Shown piece after piece: positions 52,515 to 62,622 of a DNA stretch of 64,000 nucleotides. Within the stretch, counting starts at the first letter, position 1; the number at the start of each line of letters is the position of its first letter. The stretch lies in NCBI GenBank assembly GCA_964420985.1, contig CAYQUT010000001.1:1-64000 (forward strand). Reading direction: 5' to 3'. The stretch comes from CAMCTV01 sp964420985. Lineage in GTDB: Bacteria > Bacteroidota > Bacteroidia > Flavobacteriales_D > Sanyastnellaceae. Under the pieces are notes generated by a model. The model searched no databases. It was not told the DNA's origin and saw only the letters and a program-made list of their open reading frames with translations. Both the position numbers and the translations under genes were made by a program.

Positions 52515-53393
52515 ATGAAATCGGTGCTGGTGACGGGATACAGTGGGCAGCTGGGCAGAGCCTTTGCTGATGTCTTGGCGGCCAACAATTGGGAAGGACG
52601 AGTGGCTACGCCAAGTCGTGATGAACTTGATTGGAGCAATGCCGAGAGTATCGAGAAGTATTTCTCATCACATTCCTTCGATATCATTTTCCATGCTGCC
52701 GCTTATACCAACGTGGAGCTAGCGGAGGAGCAAGAAGACCAAGCCACTTTCGTCAACGCCACGAGCCTCATCACGTTGTCCCAATGCATTGACCCTCAAA
52801 AAACTTGGCTCATCTACTTCTCGACAGACTACGTATTTGATGGTAGCAAGGTGGCCCCTTATGCTGAAGCGGATGTTCCTGCTCCCCTCAACGCCTATGG
52901 TCGTTCTAAATTGGCGGCAGAGGGTATTGTTCTGCGAATTTTTCCTGAACATACTATATTCCGCGTTTCTTGGTTGTATGGCACACGTGGAAAAAATTTC
53001 TTGCTTACCATGTTGTCTTTAGCAACAACAAAAAAAGAGTTGCAAATTGTCAATGACCAACTGGGTAGTCCCACTTTTGTCGACGATTTGGCCAATGATA
53101 TTTATTTGGCTTTAAAACTGTCCTTGCAAGGTAAATGTAACTTAAAGGGAATCTTGCATTACAGTCCTGCTGGTATATGCAGCTGGTATGATTTTGCGCA
53201 GCAAATTTTTCAATTGGCACAGATTCCCATTAACTTGTCTCCCGTAAACAGTGATGCCTTTCCGCAAAAGGCCAAGCGACCTTCCTATTCAAAGTTGGAT
53301 AGTGCTTCTTTCCAATCCAGAACAGGAATTGTCCCCGCCTCTTGGCAAGATCAACTGCAACACTGTTTTCAAAAAATGAAAGACGCACAATGA
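52515..53393 (+). CDS. rfbD: dTDP-4-dehydrorhamnose reductase
   Basis: NAD(P)H-dependent enzyme of 292 residues that makes dTDP-L-rhamnose for surface glycans. Start ATG 52515 (MKSVLVTGYSGQLGRAF); an in-frame ATG further upstream lies in the previous gene. Motifs: GYSGQLG (cofactor), HAAAYTNVELAEEQ, FSTDYVFDG, YGRSKLAAE (Tyr-x3-Lys), FRVSWLYG and DQLGSPTFVDDLA. It overlaps the phosphoglucomutase gene (ATGA), which is unusual as rmlA, rmlB and rmlC are not in this window. The rhamnose pathway therefore has its other genes elsewhere. Confidence 0.92.
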   Translation: MKSVLVTGYSGQLGRAFADVLAANNWEGRVATPSRDELDWSNAESIEKYFSSHSFDIIFHAAAYTNVELAEEQEDQATFVNATSLITLSQCIDPQKTWLIYFSTDYVFDGSKVAPYAEADVPAPLNAYGRSKLAAEGIVLRIFPEHTIFRVSWLYGTRGKNFLLTMLSLATTKKELQIVNDQLGSPTFVDDLANDIYLALKLSLQGKCNLKGILHYSPAGICSWYDFAQQIFQLAQIPINLSPVNSDAFPQKAKRPSYSKLDSASFQSRTGIVPASWQDQLQHCFQKMKDAQ

Positions 53394-55108
53394 ATGCAAT
53401 AGAGAGAGCAGCCACTTGGCTGGTAGATGCGGTAGATGAATCTACCCAAAATGAAGTGAAAGCTTTGATGGCCGAAAATGGACCTGCCTTACAAGAGGCT
53501 TTTTACCAAGATTTAGAATTCGGAACAGGAGGCCTACGCGGTGTAATGGGCATAGGTGCGATGCGCATCAATCATTACACCATCGGTGCTGCTACCCAAG
53601 GATTGGCCAATTATATTCGCCAGCAAGTCAATGGACCTGCTAAAGTGGCCATTGCTTATGATAGTAGAAACCAATCAGATACTTTGGCCAGAACAGCTGC
53701 TGATGTCTTAACAGGAAATGGGTTGGAGGTGTATTTGTTTGCATCATTGCGCCCTACTCCGGTCCTGTCTTTTGCTGTTCGTCAATTGCAATGTCAAGCC
53801 GGAATAGTTATTACAGCTTCTCACAATCCGCCTGAATACAACGGATACAAGGTGTATTGGCAAGATGGCGCTCAGGTTGTTCCTCCGCATGACAAGGGAA
53901 TCATTCAATGCGTACGCAGTGTTTCCTCCTTCAATGATGTTGTTTTTAAAGGCAACGACTCTTTGTTGCATATTTTGGATGCTGATTGGGACAAAAACTA
54001 CCTGAACAGGGTGTTGCCTTTGGTTCAAAATCAATCCTCCATTGAAAAGGTTTCTGAAACACCTATTGTTTTTACTTCTATTCACGGAACTGGGATCACC
54101 ATGGTGCCACCACTTTTGGCGTTAATGGGTTTTAAAAATGTTCAAGTTGTTGCAGAGCAAGCAATACCCAATGGAAATTTTCCAACGGTGAAATCGCCCA
54201 ATCCAGAGGAACGCGAAGCATTATCGATGGCCATCGCATTGGCTGAAAAAACACAAGCGGCTTGGGTATTGGGAACCGATCCGGATGCGGATCGTGTTGG
54301 TTTGTGTGTGAGGGACCATGAAGGAAAAATGGCATTGCTCAACGGCAATCAGACTGGAGCATTGTTGGCTTATCATCAATTGAAACAAAAAGGAAAAATG
54401 CATCCTTCGGGATTGCCCTTTTTCACAGCGCGAACCATTGTCACCTCTACATTGATAGAAGATATCGCTACTTCATTTGGAGTCCCTTGTTATTCCACTT
54501 TAACCGGTTTCAAATACATTGCTGCGGTGATCAGAGAACGTGAGGGGAAAGAGAAATTTTTGGTAGGTGGTGAAGAGAGTTACGGATATCTCATCGGTGA
54601 TGACGTTCGTGACAAAGATGCGGTAATCAGCGCTGCGGCATTGAGTGAAGCAGGGGCGCATGCCTTGGCCAACGGAAGTAGTTTGTGGGATATGTTGATG
54701 GACATTTACGCGCAATATGGCCTGTACCATGAAGAGTTGGTGTCCATTACCCTCAAGGGACTGGATGGTGTGCAAAAGATAAAATCCATGATGAGTGGAT
54801 TTAGAACGCAAGCACCCAAAACGCTAGATGGAAAGGCGGTGGTGGAGTTGAGAGATTATCAATTGCAAAGAGCGACGTTGTCAAATGGTACAACATACGA
54901 TCTGAACCAACCCCAATCGGATGTTTTGCAGTTTATCCTGGAAGATGGTTCAACCATCTCTGCAAGACCGAGTGGAACAGAGCCCAAGATCAAATTTTAC
55001 TTCAGCATGAAGGCTGTATTTCAAGGAAGATCGGCTTATTATCATCAGGTAGAGGAGATGAAGCAAAGGATGAAGGGCATTGAACGAGAACTCATCGGTA
55101 ACAACTAA
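53390..55108 (+). CDS. Phosphoglucomutase/phosphomannomutase
   Basis: Cytoplasmic phosphohexose mutase of 572 residues. Start ATG 53390 overlaps the rfbD stop. The phospho-serine is Ser144 in VITASHNPPEYNGYK. Metal site GTDPDADRVGL, sugar-binding loop GGEESYGYLIGD, and phosphate-binding loop SARPSGTEPKIKFY are intact. The length matches the long bacterial PGM form (ManB/PgcA-like). With rfbD next to it, supply of glucose-1-phosphate or mannose-1-phosphate for nucleotide-sugar synthesis is the likely role. The exact sugar preference cannot be read from the sequence. Confidence 0.93.
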   Translation: MNAIERAATWLVDAVDESTQNEVKALMAENGPALQEAFYQDLEFGTGGLRGVMGIGAMRINHYTIGAATQGLANYIRQQVNGPAKVAIAYDSRNQSDTLARTAADVLTGNGLEVYLFASLRPTPVLSFAVRQLQCQAGIVITASHNPPEYNGYKVYWQDGAQVVPPHDKGIIQCVRSVSSFNDVVFKGNDSLLHILDADWDKNYLNRVLPLVQNQSSIEKVSETPIVFTSIHGTGITMVPPLLALMGFKNVQVVAEQAIPNGNFPTVKSPNPEEREALSMAIALAEKTQAAWVLGTDPDADRVGLCVRDHEGKMALLNGNQTGALLAYHQLKQKGKMHPSGLPFFTARTIVTSTLIEDIATSFGVPCYSTLTGFKYIAAVIREREGKEKFLVGGEESYGYLIGDDVRDKDAVISAAALSEAGAHALANGSSLWDMLMDIYAQYGLYHEELVSITLKGLDGVQKIKSMMSGFRTQAPKTLDGKAVVELRDYQLQRATLSNGTTYDLNQPQSDVLQFILEDGSTISARPSGTEPKIKFYFSMKAVFQGRSAYYHQVEEMKQRMKGIERELIGNN

Positions 55109-55123
55109 GACTTATATTTGAGC

Positions 55124-56794
55124 ATGAAAAGATTTACAGGGGCTTTACTGTTGTTGTGCGCTATGACAACCCAAGCGCAGGAGCAACCCAAGCAAGGAAT
55201 TCTCAGGGGGAATTTTCAATTCATCGCGCAGCAGTATAGTGCTGATAGCTTAATCAACGCCACGGTACCTCCTTCCAAAGCAGCGTTGAATGGTTTTGGA
55301 AACTTTACCTACACTTATGGAAATGTAACCGCTGGCTGGCGTTTGGAGACTTATCAAAATGCTTTGCAAGGTTACAGTGCGCAAAACCGATACAAAGGAA
55401 CAGGAATAGGAAACCGCTATTTAACCTATGCGGATTCAAGTTTTGAAATTACAGTAGGAAATTTTTATGAGCAATTTGGAAATGGCCTAACGCTGCGCAC
55501 CTACTGGGAGCCCAATTTAGGAATAGACAACGCCATGGATGGTGCCCGAGTGGTGTTGCGTCCTGCCAAAGGCATTGCTTTGAAAGGTGTTTTTGGTCGT
55601 CAACGATTGGACTTTGACAACCAAATTATTCACGCAGATGGAATTGTTCGCGGAGTAGATGGGGAAATGGCCATCAATGATCTGGTGAAAAAGTGGGGAG
55701 GTTCCAAGACGCGTGTTACATTGGGTGCCAATTTCGTTAGTCGATACCAAGAAGGAGGAAGTCGATTTGTGGATAGTTTGGTATTTACCATTCCTGACAA
55801 CGTAGCCATGTACAGTGGAAGATTAATGGTACAACGCGGTGGTTGGATGTTGTCGGGTGAATATGCACGAAAAATCAATGACCCCAGTGCGGACAATGGA
55901 TATATTTATAAAGAAGGACAGGGTATTTTCTTGAATTCATCCTACAGTAAAAAAGGTGTGGGTTTCAATGTCATGGCCAAGAGCATTGATAATTTGAGTT
56001 TTAGAGGAGATAGAAATTTAAAGTTGTTTGACGTGCCCTTGAACTATACTCCAGCCATTACCAAGCAACACACTTATAATCTAGCATCAACATTGTATCC
56101 TTACGCAACACCTTTGACCGGTGAAGCCAGTTTTATGTTAGAAGCTTTTTACACCATTCCCAAAGGTTCCAAGTTGGGTGGAAAGTATGGAACGCAGATC
56201 ACAGCAAGCTATGCTGCTGCCAATTGTTTGGATACTACTGGTTTGAACGGTTTACAGGCTTTTACGGAGTCATATCAAGTGAACTCTCTTGGTTTTGGAA
56301 AGACCAAATACGTTAGAGATTTCAACATTGAATTCAAGCGTAAACTGACCAAAGAGTTTCAAGCCACTTACACATTCTACTACATGGAGTTCAATACTAA
56401 GGTTACGCCCGTTACCAGTGATTTCAAAGGTTTGTTGTTTGCCAACATTCAGGTATTGGAGTTGGGATATAAAATTTCTAAGAAGGACAATATTCGTATT
56501 GAATTGCAAGAATTGCATACCAAACAAGACAAAGGAAATTGGGAAACCATCGTTGTGGAGTACACCAGAAGCCCTCATTGGACATTGGGCGTTGTCAATC
56601 AATACAACAGCGGAAATCCAGTGGAGGCCAAGAAAATCAATTATTTGTTCGGAACAGTGGGCTACATCAACGGCCCGCATCGTGTAACATTGGGTTATGG
56701 CAAACGACGCGAAGGGGTATTCTGCATAGGAGGTGTTTGTCGCGCCGTTCCTGCCACCAATGGTTTTGAAATCAGTATCACCAGTAGTTTTTAA
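55124..56794 (+). CDS. DUF6029 family outer-membrane protein
   Basis: A 556-residue protein with signal peptide MKRFTGALLLLCAMTTQAQ; ATG 55124 is preferred over a TTG six bases upstream. It matches Bacteroidota DUF6029 in its early pattern (GILRGNFQFIAQQY, ITVGNFYEQFGNGLTLRTYW, NAMDGARVVLRPAKGI) and in its long run of barrel-like strands. In other genomes these genes often precede Omp28-type lipoproteins, as here (two bases between stop and next start). Its function is unknown. The pair may be an outer-membrane channel with an associated surface lipoprotein. Confidence 0.85.
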   Translation: MKRFTGALLLLCAMTTQAQEQPKQGILRGNFQFIAQQYSADSLINATVPPSKAALNGFGNFTYTYGNVTAGWRLETYQNALQGYSAQNRYKGTGIGNRYLTYADSSFEITVGNFYEQFGNGLTLRTYWEPNLGIDNAMDGARVVLRPAKGIALKGVFGRQRLDFDNQIIHADGIVRGVDGEMAINDLVKKWGGSKTRVTLGANFVSRYQEGGSRFVDSLVFTIPDNVAMYSGRLMVQRGGWMLSGEYARKINDPSADNGYIYKEGQGIFLNSSYSKKGVGFNVMAKSIDNLSFRGDRNLKLFDVPLNYTPAITKQHTYNLASTLYPYATPLTGEASFMLEAFYTIPKGSKLGGKYGTQITASYAAANCLDTTGLNGLQAFTESYQVNSLGFGKTKYVRDFNIEFKRKLTKEFQATYTFYYMEFNTKVTPVTSDFKGLLFANIQVLELGYKISKKDNIRIELQELHTKQDKGNWETIVVEYTRSPHWTLGVVNQYNSGNPVEAKKINYLFGTVGYINGPHRVTLGYGKRREGVFCIGGVCRAVPATNGFEISITSSF

Positions 56795-56796
56795 TC

Positions 56797-57666
56797 ATGA
56801 AAAAGATTTTTAGTTTTTTTGTATTGAGCTCATTGATTTGGTCGTCTTGTGACAAGATAGAAACACCAGTGAGTGCGGTGAAGTATCGCTTCAAAGACGA
56901 GGTATATGGACCAGCACCGACATTTGTATTTGAAGACAATATTCAAAAGAATGTATTGTTGGAAGAATTCACGGGTCATAAATGTGGGTTTTGTCCTGCT
57001 GCGACTTATCTGGTCAATCAATTGGATTCTGTATTGGGTGAGCGTTTGGTAACCGTGGCTGTTCATGCAGGAACCTTGGCTGAGCCCAAGGCAGCCCCAT
57101 ATGAAGCCGATTACAATACCGTTCCCGGTAATTTGTATTGGGCCCAATTGCAGGGAGGATTTAATCCCTGTGGTCGGATTGATCGAAATGGAAGTTTGAG
57201 CACCTTTCATTATTTGGACCCAGGGAATCCTGGAGCGTGGCAAGGTTTTATTCAAGATGCAAAGAATGAAACAGCTACAGCTGCCGTTCAAATTCAAGCA
57301 GAATTTGTAGCAGATGACAACGTGATCAATATCCATACCGCCGCTCAGTTCAATGAAGCCATGTCTGGGAACTATGCCTTGACTGTTTTGTTGGTGGAGT
57401 CGCACATCATCAGTGCTCAGTTGGATTATAATGCCAGTCCATCGGATATTTTGGATTATGAACACAAGCATCTATTGCGTGATGCGGTTACTCAACCGAT
57501 GGGAAATGATTTGGTGAGTAATCCCACTAGAGGAACAATGATTGCCAAGAGTTTCACTTATCCTTTGAAGTCTGGTTGGCAGGGCAATCACATGACAGTG
57601 GTGGCCTTTATCACCAACAAAACAACGCAAGAGGTAGTCAATGCAACAGAGTTTGAATTACAATAA
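56797..57666 (+). CDS. Omp28-related lipoprotein with thioredoxin-like motif
   Basis: Lipoprotein of 289 residues with signal MKKIFSFFVLSSLIWSSC (lipobox WSSC). An Omp28 domain follows: NVLLEEFTGHKCGFCPAAT, with the CGFCP redox-like motif, VTVAVHAGTLAEP, and a late beta-sandwich. Omp28 proteins are surface proteins of Bacteroidota first seen in Porphyromonas gingivalis; the thioredoxin-like centre suggests thiol chemistry but the role is unknown. It follows the DUF6029 gene immediately and overlaps the next barrel gene by 26 bases, so all three are co-expressed. Confidence 0.9.
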   Translation: MKKIFSFFVLSSLIWSSCDKIETPVSAVKYRFKDEVYGPAPTFVFEDNIQKNVLLEEFTGHKCGFCPAATYLVNQLDSVLGERLVTVAVHAGTLAEPKAAPYEADYNTVPGNLYWAQLQGGFNPCGRIDRNGSLSTFHYLDPGNPGAWQGFIQDAKNETATAAVQIQAEFVADDNVINIHTAAQFNEAMSGNYALTVLLVESHIISAQLDYNASPSDILDYEHKHLLRDAVTQPMGNDLVSNPTRGTMIAKSFTYPLKSGWQGNHMTVVAFITNKTTQEVVNATEFELQ

Positions 57667-58288
57667 GCTCTTTATTTTTTTCCTTTTTGCCTTGGCTCTT
57701 GTAAATGTCCAAGCGCAAGAGGAGAATAGCCGTCGTTTTGATTTGGGCTATTTCCTCGGTCCCTCGTCATCTCAAATGAGTGGAGATGGATTGGGTGGCT
57801 TTGATAAGTTTGGCGGTACAGCAGGATTGTCATTAAGAGCAAATATTTCAGACAGAAGTAATCTCCTTTTATCCATGGGATTTATCTCCAAGGGCAGTCG
57901 TGCACCATTGGATACCTTGACCAGAAACGTTTTTGCCTATCGATTGAATTACATTCAGATTCCAGTGACTTGGCAGATACATTGGAATCACAAGATAGAT
58001 GTCCACCTGAGTCCCTACGCCGCATATTTGGTTCACCAGTCTGTGATGTCCAATAAATACAGCTACACACTTTCTGAATATGGCGGCCAGCCTGCATTCA
58101 ACGATTGGGATTTTGGAATCAATGCAGGTGTTGGTTTTGTATTATCATACAATACTTCTTTGGTTTTTGAATATGGCCAAAGTGTAGTGCCCATTAGGCC
58201 CAACCCCGCTCAGGCCAATCAATTCAGTTATTATGAAAGAGGCAATTACAACAGCACAGTGTCTCTAATGCTTTTGCATTATTTCTGA
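57641..58288 (+). CDS. Outer-membrane beta-barrel protein (PorT-like type)
   Basis: A 215-residue protein with signal peptide MQQSLNYNKLFIFFLFALALVNVQAQ. Strands of a small barrel follow: FDLGYFLGPSSSQMSG, GTAGLSLRANISDRSNLLLSMGFISKG, YRLNYIQIPVTWQIHW, VHLSPYAAYL, FGINAGVGFVLSYNTSLVFEYGQ. The strand YIQIPVTW is common in the OMP_b-brl_2/PorT group. It ends in SLMLLHYF, with the terminal Phe expected for barrel insertion. It is the third gene after DUF6029 and Omp28. Its 3' end overlaps the convergent BNR gene by ten bases. Confidence 0.78.
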   Translation: MQQSLNYNKLFIFFLFALALVNVQAQEENSRRFDLGYFLGPSSSQMSGDGLGGFDKFGGTAGLSLRANISDRSNLLLSMGFISKGSRAPLDTLTRNVFAYRLNYIQIPVTWQIHWNHKIDVHLSPYAAYLVHQSVMSNKYSYTLSEYGGQPAFNDWDFGINAGVGFVLSYNTSLVFEYGQSVVPIRPNPAQANQFSYYERGNYNSTVSLMLLHYF

Positions 58289-61200
58289 TCTTTCCATTCC
58301 TTAGGCCAATCCACTTTCTCGGTAGCCGCTTGTTGAAGTGAATACCACGGTCCATCCCAGATGGTTTTGTTTTCCATTATCCATTGGTCAATTTCTTTCC
58401 TCAAGTTTCGAATGGCGAAACGCGCATTTTCGCCGGGCATCATGGACTCAGTACTGAGCAAGCTGTAGGGAGTCCACCAATGTCCGCTGATGACTTTGCT
58501 GTCGTCTTGGATACCTTTCAATCCTTCTTTTAAAAACACTTTTAAAATTTGTTTTTCCCATGCTTTGTCCAATGAATCCTTTAACGTCTTTAATGGCTTG
58601 AGTATACTATCCTCTTGGTATTTCATCGCGTCCAACGTCCATTGTGCAAGAGATTTGGCCTCATTGATCTTGTCTAATTCATCTCCCAGTTTGATCATCT
58701 CTTTTTTCCATTCTTCATACAATGATTTTTGGGCATTGTAATGTTCAGAATTGAATGGGATGCGAGGATCATATTCGATATTCCAATTGAGGCTATCTTT
58801 TTCTTTTCCCCATTCTATGACCAACCAATATTCACCAGGCTCAACTTTGAATCCTCCCCCACGAGTTTCTTTCTTTTTTTCTCGTTTATTTCGGCTCGGG
58901 TAATCAAAGCCATTGCCGTCAAAACCCCATTGGATAACGGTTAAGAAAGAATCAGGTTCTTGTTCCCAATTTCTAATGACTTCTTTTTTACCGTCATTGT
59001 AGCGATTGACGCTGATGATGAGTTTTTGTTCTTTTTTCTTTTCGTTTTGTTTTATATGACAATAGGCTTTCGCGTTGGATGACTTATTATCACCACTGAA
59101 ATACATATCAGCAGGGAATCGTTGTCCATTGTGACGCTTGTATTGGGCTTGATAGATGGGGTTAACGGTGTTGTATATACTCAACGAGTCTTTGATTTGT
59201 TTTCCGTTGTTTATCCAATCTCTGAGCGGACTGATATCGTCTAGCACGTAAATGGCTCTTCCAAAAGTGCCAATGATCAAATCGCCGTGGTCTGGATGTA
59301 TTTTAAGGTCTTGGGTAGGAACGGAGGGATAGTTATGTTTCCATTTCTCCCATGTTTTACCTCGATCCATGGAAACATACAATCCATGTTCTGTTCCACA
59401 AAATACCAGTTCAGGTTGAATGGCGTCTTGGGCGACACTCAAACAGTGTCCTGTCATGTTGGCTTTTTCGACAACATTTTCCCATTTCTTCCCTCCATCC
59501 GCGGTGTGAAACAAGTAAGGTTTCCAATCGTTTTGTCTGTAGTGATTGGCCACTACCCACGCTTCTTTTGGATCGTTTTGTGACAGCACAATCTGAGGAA
59601 TCCATGCTCCCTTTGGCAAACCCTTTATGTTGGCGGTGATATTTTTCCAAGTCTTTCCGTGGTCCGTAGTCATGGATACTTGACCATCATCGGTCCCTAC
59701 CCAAATTTCTCCGGGGTTGTAAATACTGGGCTCAATGGTCAATATGGTGCAATAGTTTTCCGCAGAGGTGGCGTCTGTCGTTAATCCACCACTCTTGTAG
59801 GCATGTTGCTTGGTGGTATCATTGGTAGTTAAGTCGGGAGAGATGATTTCCCAAGTTTGACCATTGTTTGTACTATAATGCAAGTATTGTGATCCAATAT
59901 AAATGCCCGTTTCAATGAATGGATCATTGCTGATTCCGGTATTCCAATGGAATCGAAGCGGCTTTCCCTCAGGATGAACAGGTTGCACAAAATGCTCCTC
60001 ACCTGTTGCGGCATTGACTCTGCCCATGTTGCCACCTTGTGATAGCACGTAAACCCAATTTTCATCGGATGGGTCAGGAACGGCATCAAAGCCATCTCCG
60101 AAATACAGTTCTTGCCAATCGCTATCTAAGATGCCATCGGAATGCCAAACGTAACCGGGACCTTTCCAAGTTCCGTTGTCTTGTAAACCACCGTAGATGT
60201 TGTAAGGTGTCTGATGATCATAGTGAATGTGGTAGAATTGACCCAAGGGGAGGTTAGGAATAAAATCCCAATTATTTCCCCCATCTCTGCTGACATTGAG
60301 CCCGCCGTCATTGCCTTCCCACATTTCTGCGGTGTTGATGGGATTCCACCAAAAGGCATGGTGATCAGGATGCACTCCCCAATAGGGAAGCATGGTCGTC
60401 CAACTTTTTCCACCATCAATACTCTCGGAGACGATGCTGTGGAGATAAATCAAATGATTGGGATTTTGGGGGTCAACATAAAATTCAGAATAGTAAAAGG
60501 GTCTATCGTCTACTCCCTTTTCTGTAACCATCGACCAATGGTATCCTCCATCTGTACTCTTATACAAAGCTGTTTTTTCGCTCTCGATCATGGCGTAAAC
60601 AATTCGCGGATCGGAGGGAGCAATGGCCAATCCAATGCGACCCAATTTTCCTTTGGGCAAACCTTCCTTTTCTCCCATTTTTTTCCAGTCCTGTCCTCCA
60701 TTGGCGGTGATGTATAATCCTGATCCGTTTCCTCCTGAATTGAATTGCCAAGGTTGTCTTTGATATTGCCACATGGCGGCTAAAAGTTTTTGATCGTTCC
60801 TTGGATCCATCACCAAGTCAGCACATCCTGTTGAATCGTTGACGTAAAGAATTTTTTTCCAATTTTTATTTTGGTTGTTGTAATAAAATACACCTCTATC
60901 TTGGTTGGGTCCCCATGCTGATCCCAGAGCAGCGGCATATACATTGTCCTGGGCATCTATGCAAATGCGGTGTATGGTCTTGGTTTCTTCTAACCCCATG
61001 CATTGCCAAGTATTTCCGCGATCCAATGAGCGGTATATCCCTCGACCACTGGTTTGCGAGTTTCGGGGATTTCCTTCACCTGTACCTACCCAAATCACAT
61101 CAGGATGGGAAGTTGAAATTTTAATGGAACCTATCCCCAATACCGCTTGTTGATCAAATATGGGTTGCCAAGTGGCTCCCCCACTTTCACTTTTCCAAAC

Positions 61201-61380
61201 CCCTCCAGAAGCAGCGCCAATGTACATGGTGTTGGAAGGTAAATCAACGTCAATGGCTGTAACTCGACCACTGGTGGTGGCAGGTCCAATGGAGCGCATG
61301 CTCATGCCTTTGAACATTTCTAACTGAGCAAAAGTGGTGACACACGTCATCAATAGAATTCCAATGAAAATATTTCTCAT
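58279..61380 (-). CDS. Exported BNR/sortilin-like beta-propeller protein
   Basis: Large secreted protein of 1033 residues with signal peptide MRNIFIGILLMTCVTTFA. It opens with MRSIGPATTSGRVTAID, then a long series of BNR/Asp-box and sortilin-type blades (WKSESGGATWQP, YRSLDRGNTWQC, YKSTDGGYHWSM, ESIDGGKSWTT, NVSRDGGNNWDF, VSMDRGKTWEKW). After the propeller comes a lysine-rich beta domain and a helical C-terminus. Such proteins are widespread in Bacteroidota and are often called glycosyl hydrolase or VPS10-like. No catalytic residues for a glycosidase could be identified, so I call it a BNR-repeat protein only. No T9SS signal is present. Confidence 0.88.
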   Translation of the reverse strand: MRNIFIGILLMTCVTTFAQLEMFKGMSMRSIGPATTSGRVTAIDVDLPSNTMYIGAASGGVWKSESGGATWQPIFDQQAVLGIGSIKISTSHPDVIWVGTGEGNPRNSQTSGRGIYRSLDRGNTWQCMGLEETKTIHRICIDAQDNVYAAALGSAWGPNQDRGVFYYNNQNKNWKKILYVNDSTGCADLVMDPRNDQKLLAAMWQYQRQPWQFNSGGNGSGLYITANGGQDWKKMGEKEGLPKGKLGRIGLAIAPSDPRIVYAMIESEKTALYKSTDGGYHWSMVTEKGVDDRPFYYSEFYVDPQNPNHLIYLHSIVSESIDGGKSWTTMLPYWGVHPDHHAFWWNPINTAEMWEGNDGGLNVSRDGGNNWDFIPNLPLGQFYHIHYDHQTPYNIYGGLQDNGTWKGPGYVWHSDGILDSDWQELYFGDGFDAVPDPSDENWVYVLSQGGNMGRVNAATGEEHFVQPVHPEGKPLRFHWNTGISNDPFIETGIYIGSQYLHYSTNNGQTWEIISPDLTTNDTTKQHAYKSGGLTTDATSAENYCTILTIEPSIYNPGEIWVGTDDGQVSMTTDHGKTWKNITANIKGLPKGAWIPQIVLSQNDPKEAWVVANHYRQNDWKPYLFHTADGGKKWENVVEKANMTGHCLSVAQDAIQPELVFCGTEHGLYVSMDRGKTWEKWKHNYPSVPTQDLKIHPDHGDLIIGTFGRAIYVLDDISPLRDWINNGKQIKDSLSIYNTVNPIYQAQYKRHNGQRFPADMYFSGDNKSSNAKAYCHIKQNEKKKEQKLIISVNRYNDGKKEVIRNWEQEPDSFLTVIQWGFDGNGFDYPSRNKREKKKETRGGGFKVEPGEYWLVIEWGKEKDSLNWNIEYDPRIPFNSEHYNAQKSLYEEWKKEMIKLGDELDKINEAKSLAQWTLDAMKYQEDSILKPLKTLKDSLDKAWEKQILKVFLKEGLKGIQDDSKVISGHWWTPYSLLSTESMMPGENARFAIRNLRKEIDQWIMENKTIWDGPWYSLQQAATEKVDWPKEWKDQK

Positions 61381-61419
61381 GTGTTAAAAATACGCATATC
61401 TTGCCGCAACATTGATAAA

Positions 61420-62154
61420 ATGAGAGTCAGCATCATCACAATAAGTTACAACAGTGGAAAGACCATTGAGGCCACCATCAGAAGCGTTTTGGCTCAGGAG
61501 GATGCTGACATAGAATACATCATTGTCGATGGTGGATCTTCAGACAATACCCTTGAAATTATTGAGAAGTACAAACACCGAATAGCGCAAGTTATTTCTG
61601 AAAAAGACAATGGTATTTATGATGCCATGAATAAGGGAGTACGCTTGGCGAGCGGTGATTTGATTGGTATTCTCAACAGTGACGACACCTACGCCTATCC
61701 CAATGTTGTAGCTGATATCGTTGCATCGATTGGTGAACAAGATGCGGTATACGCCGATTTGCAATATGTTAATGCCGACACAGGAAAGGTTGTTCGTCAC
61801 TGGAAGTCAGGTTTGTATCAGGCTGGTGATTTTTTAAAGGGTTGGATGCCTCCCCATCCTACTTTTTTTGTTCGGAAAGTATGTTACAATCAGTTTGGAT
61901 TGTATTTAACAAATCACGGAACAGCAGCTGATTACGAGTTGATGTTGCGTATGATTCATAAACATGGAATCACGTTGTCTTATTTGCCAAAGGTAATTAT
62001 ACAAATGAAAACAGGAGGTGCGTCCAATGTGGGTTGGAAGCAGCGTGTTAAAGCCAATCAGCAGGATCGCATGGCTTGGCAGCTCAATGGTTTGTCACCA
62101 AAATGGTATACCCTTTTTTTGAAGCCATTGCGGAAGTTGTTGCAATTTCGGTAA
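61420..62154 (+). CDS. Family 2 glycosyltransferase
   Basis: Nucleotide-sugar-dependent transferase of 244 residues. ATG 61420 places the GT-A start MRVSIITISYNSGKTIEATI at the N-terminus; an upstream GTG at 61381 is less likely. The key residues are IIVDGGSSDNT, SEKDNGIYDAMNKGV, ILNSDDTYA (Asp-Asp metal site) and AADYELMLRM. The pattern SEKDNGIYDAMNKG is typical of WcaA/AmsE-like enzymes in polysaccharide synthesis. The gene stands alone, with BNR on the other strand, and a REP-like palindrome acts as terminator after it. Confidence 0.93.
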   Translation: MRVSIITISYNSGKTIEATIRSVLAQEDADIEYIIVDGGSSDNTLEIIEKYKHRIAQVISEKDNGIYDAMNKGVRLASGDLIGILNSDDTYAYPNVVADIVASIGEQDAVYADLQYVNADTGKVVRHWKSGLYQAGDFLKGWMPPHPTFFVRKVCYNQFGLYLTNHGTAADYELMLRMIHKHGITLSYLPKVIIQMKTGGASNVGWKQRVKANQQDRMAWQLNGLSPKWYTLFLKPLRKLLQFR

Positions 62155-62165
62155 TGTATTAATAT

Positions 62166-62188
62166 GTCGCCCCTACGGGGCTTTTTTG
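62166..62188 (+). terminator. REP-like palindrome acting as terminator of the glycosyltransferase gene
   Basis: The palindrome GCCCCTACGGGGC (62169-62181) is followed by T6 and lies 14 bp after the glycosyltransferase stop. It is the first copy of the repeat described at 62166-62640 and has the form of a Rho-independent terminator. Confidence 0.6.
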
Positions 62189-62522
62189 GCTGCGGATATT
62201 CGTGCTATTAGTATTTCGCCCCTACGGGGCTTTCATATATTGTTTTGGGATTTTTTATATTTGTATTTTAAGTCAAAGATTGTTTTGCTATTTGTAATAG
62301 CAAATTAAAAATGCGTTGTTGATTTTTAAATAGGAGAAATTCGTGATTGACTGAAATAAATAGGGTAGAATTAATATCATTAGGTTAAGAATGAACATTT
62401 AACCCCGTAGGGGCGACATAATAATAGAACGAATGATAAAGCAACCAAAGCCCCGTAGGGGCGGCATATTAATAGGAAACGAACAATAAACCAGCCCAAG
62501 CCCCGTAGGGGCGGCATATTAA

Positions 62523-62622
62523 NNNNNNNNNNNNNNNNNNNNNNNNNNNNNNNNNNNNNNNNNNNNNNNNNNNNNNNNNNNNNNNNNNNNNNNNNNNNNN
62601 NNNNNNNNNNNNNNNNNNNNNN
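62523..62622. other. Assembly gap of 100 N
   Basis: Exactly 100 N within the palindrome array. A round number like this is a conventional scaffold spacer, so the real length and repeat count are unknown. Probably the repeat array broke the assembly. Confidence 0.97.
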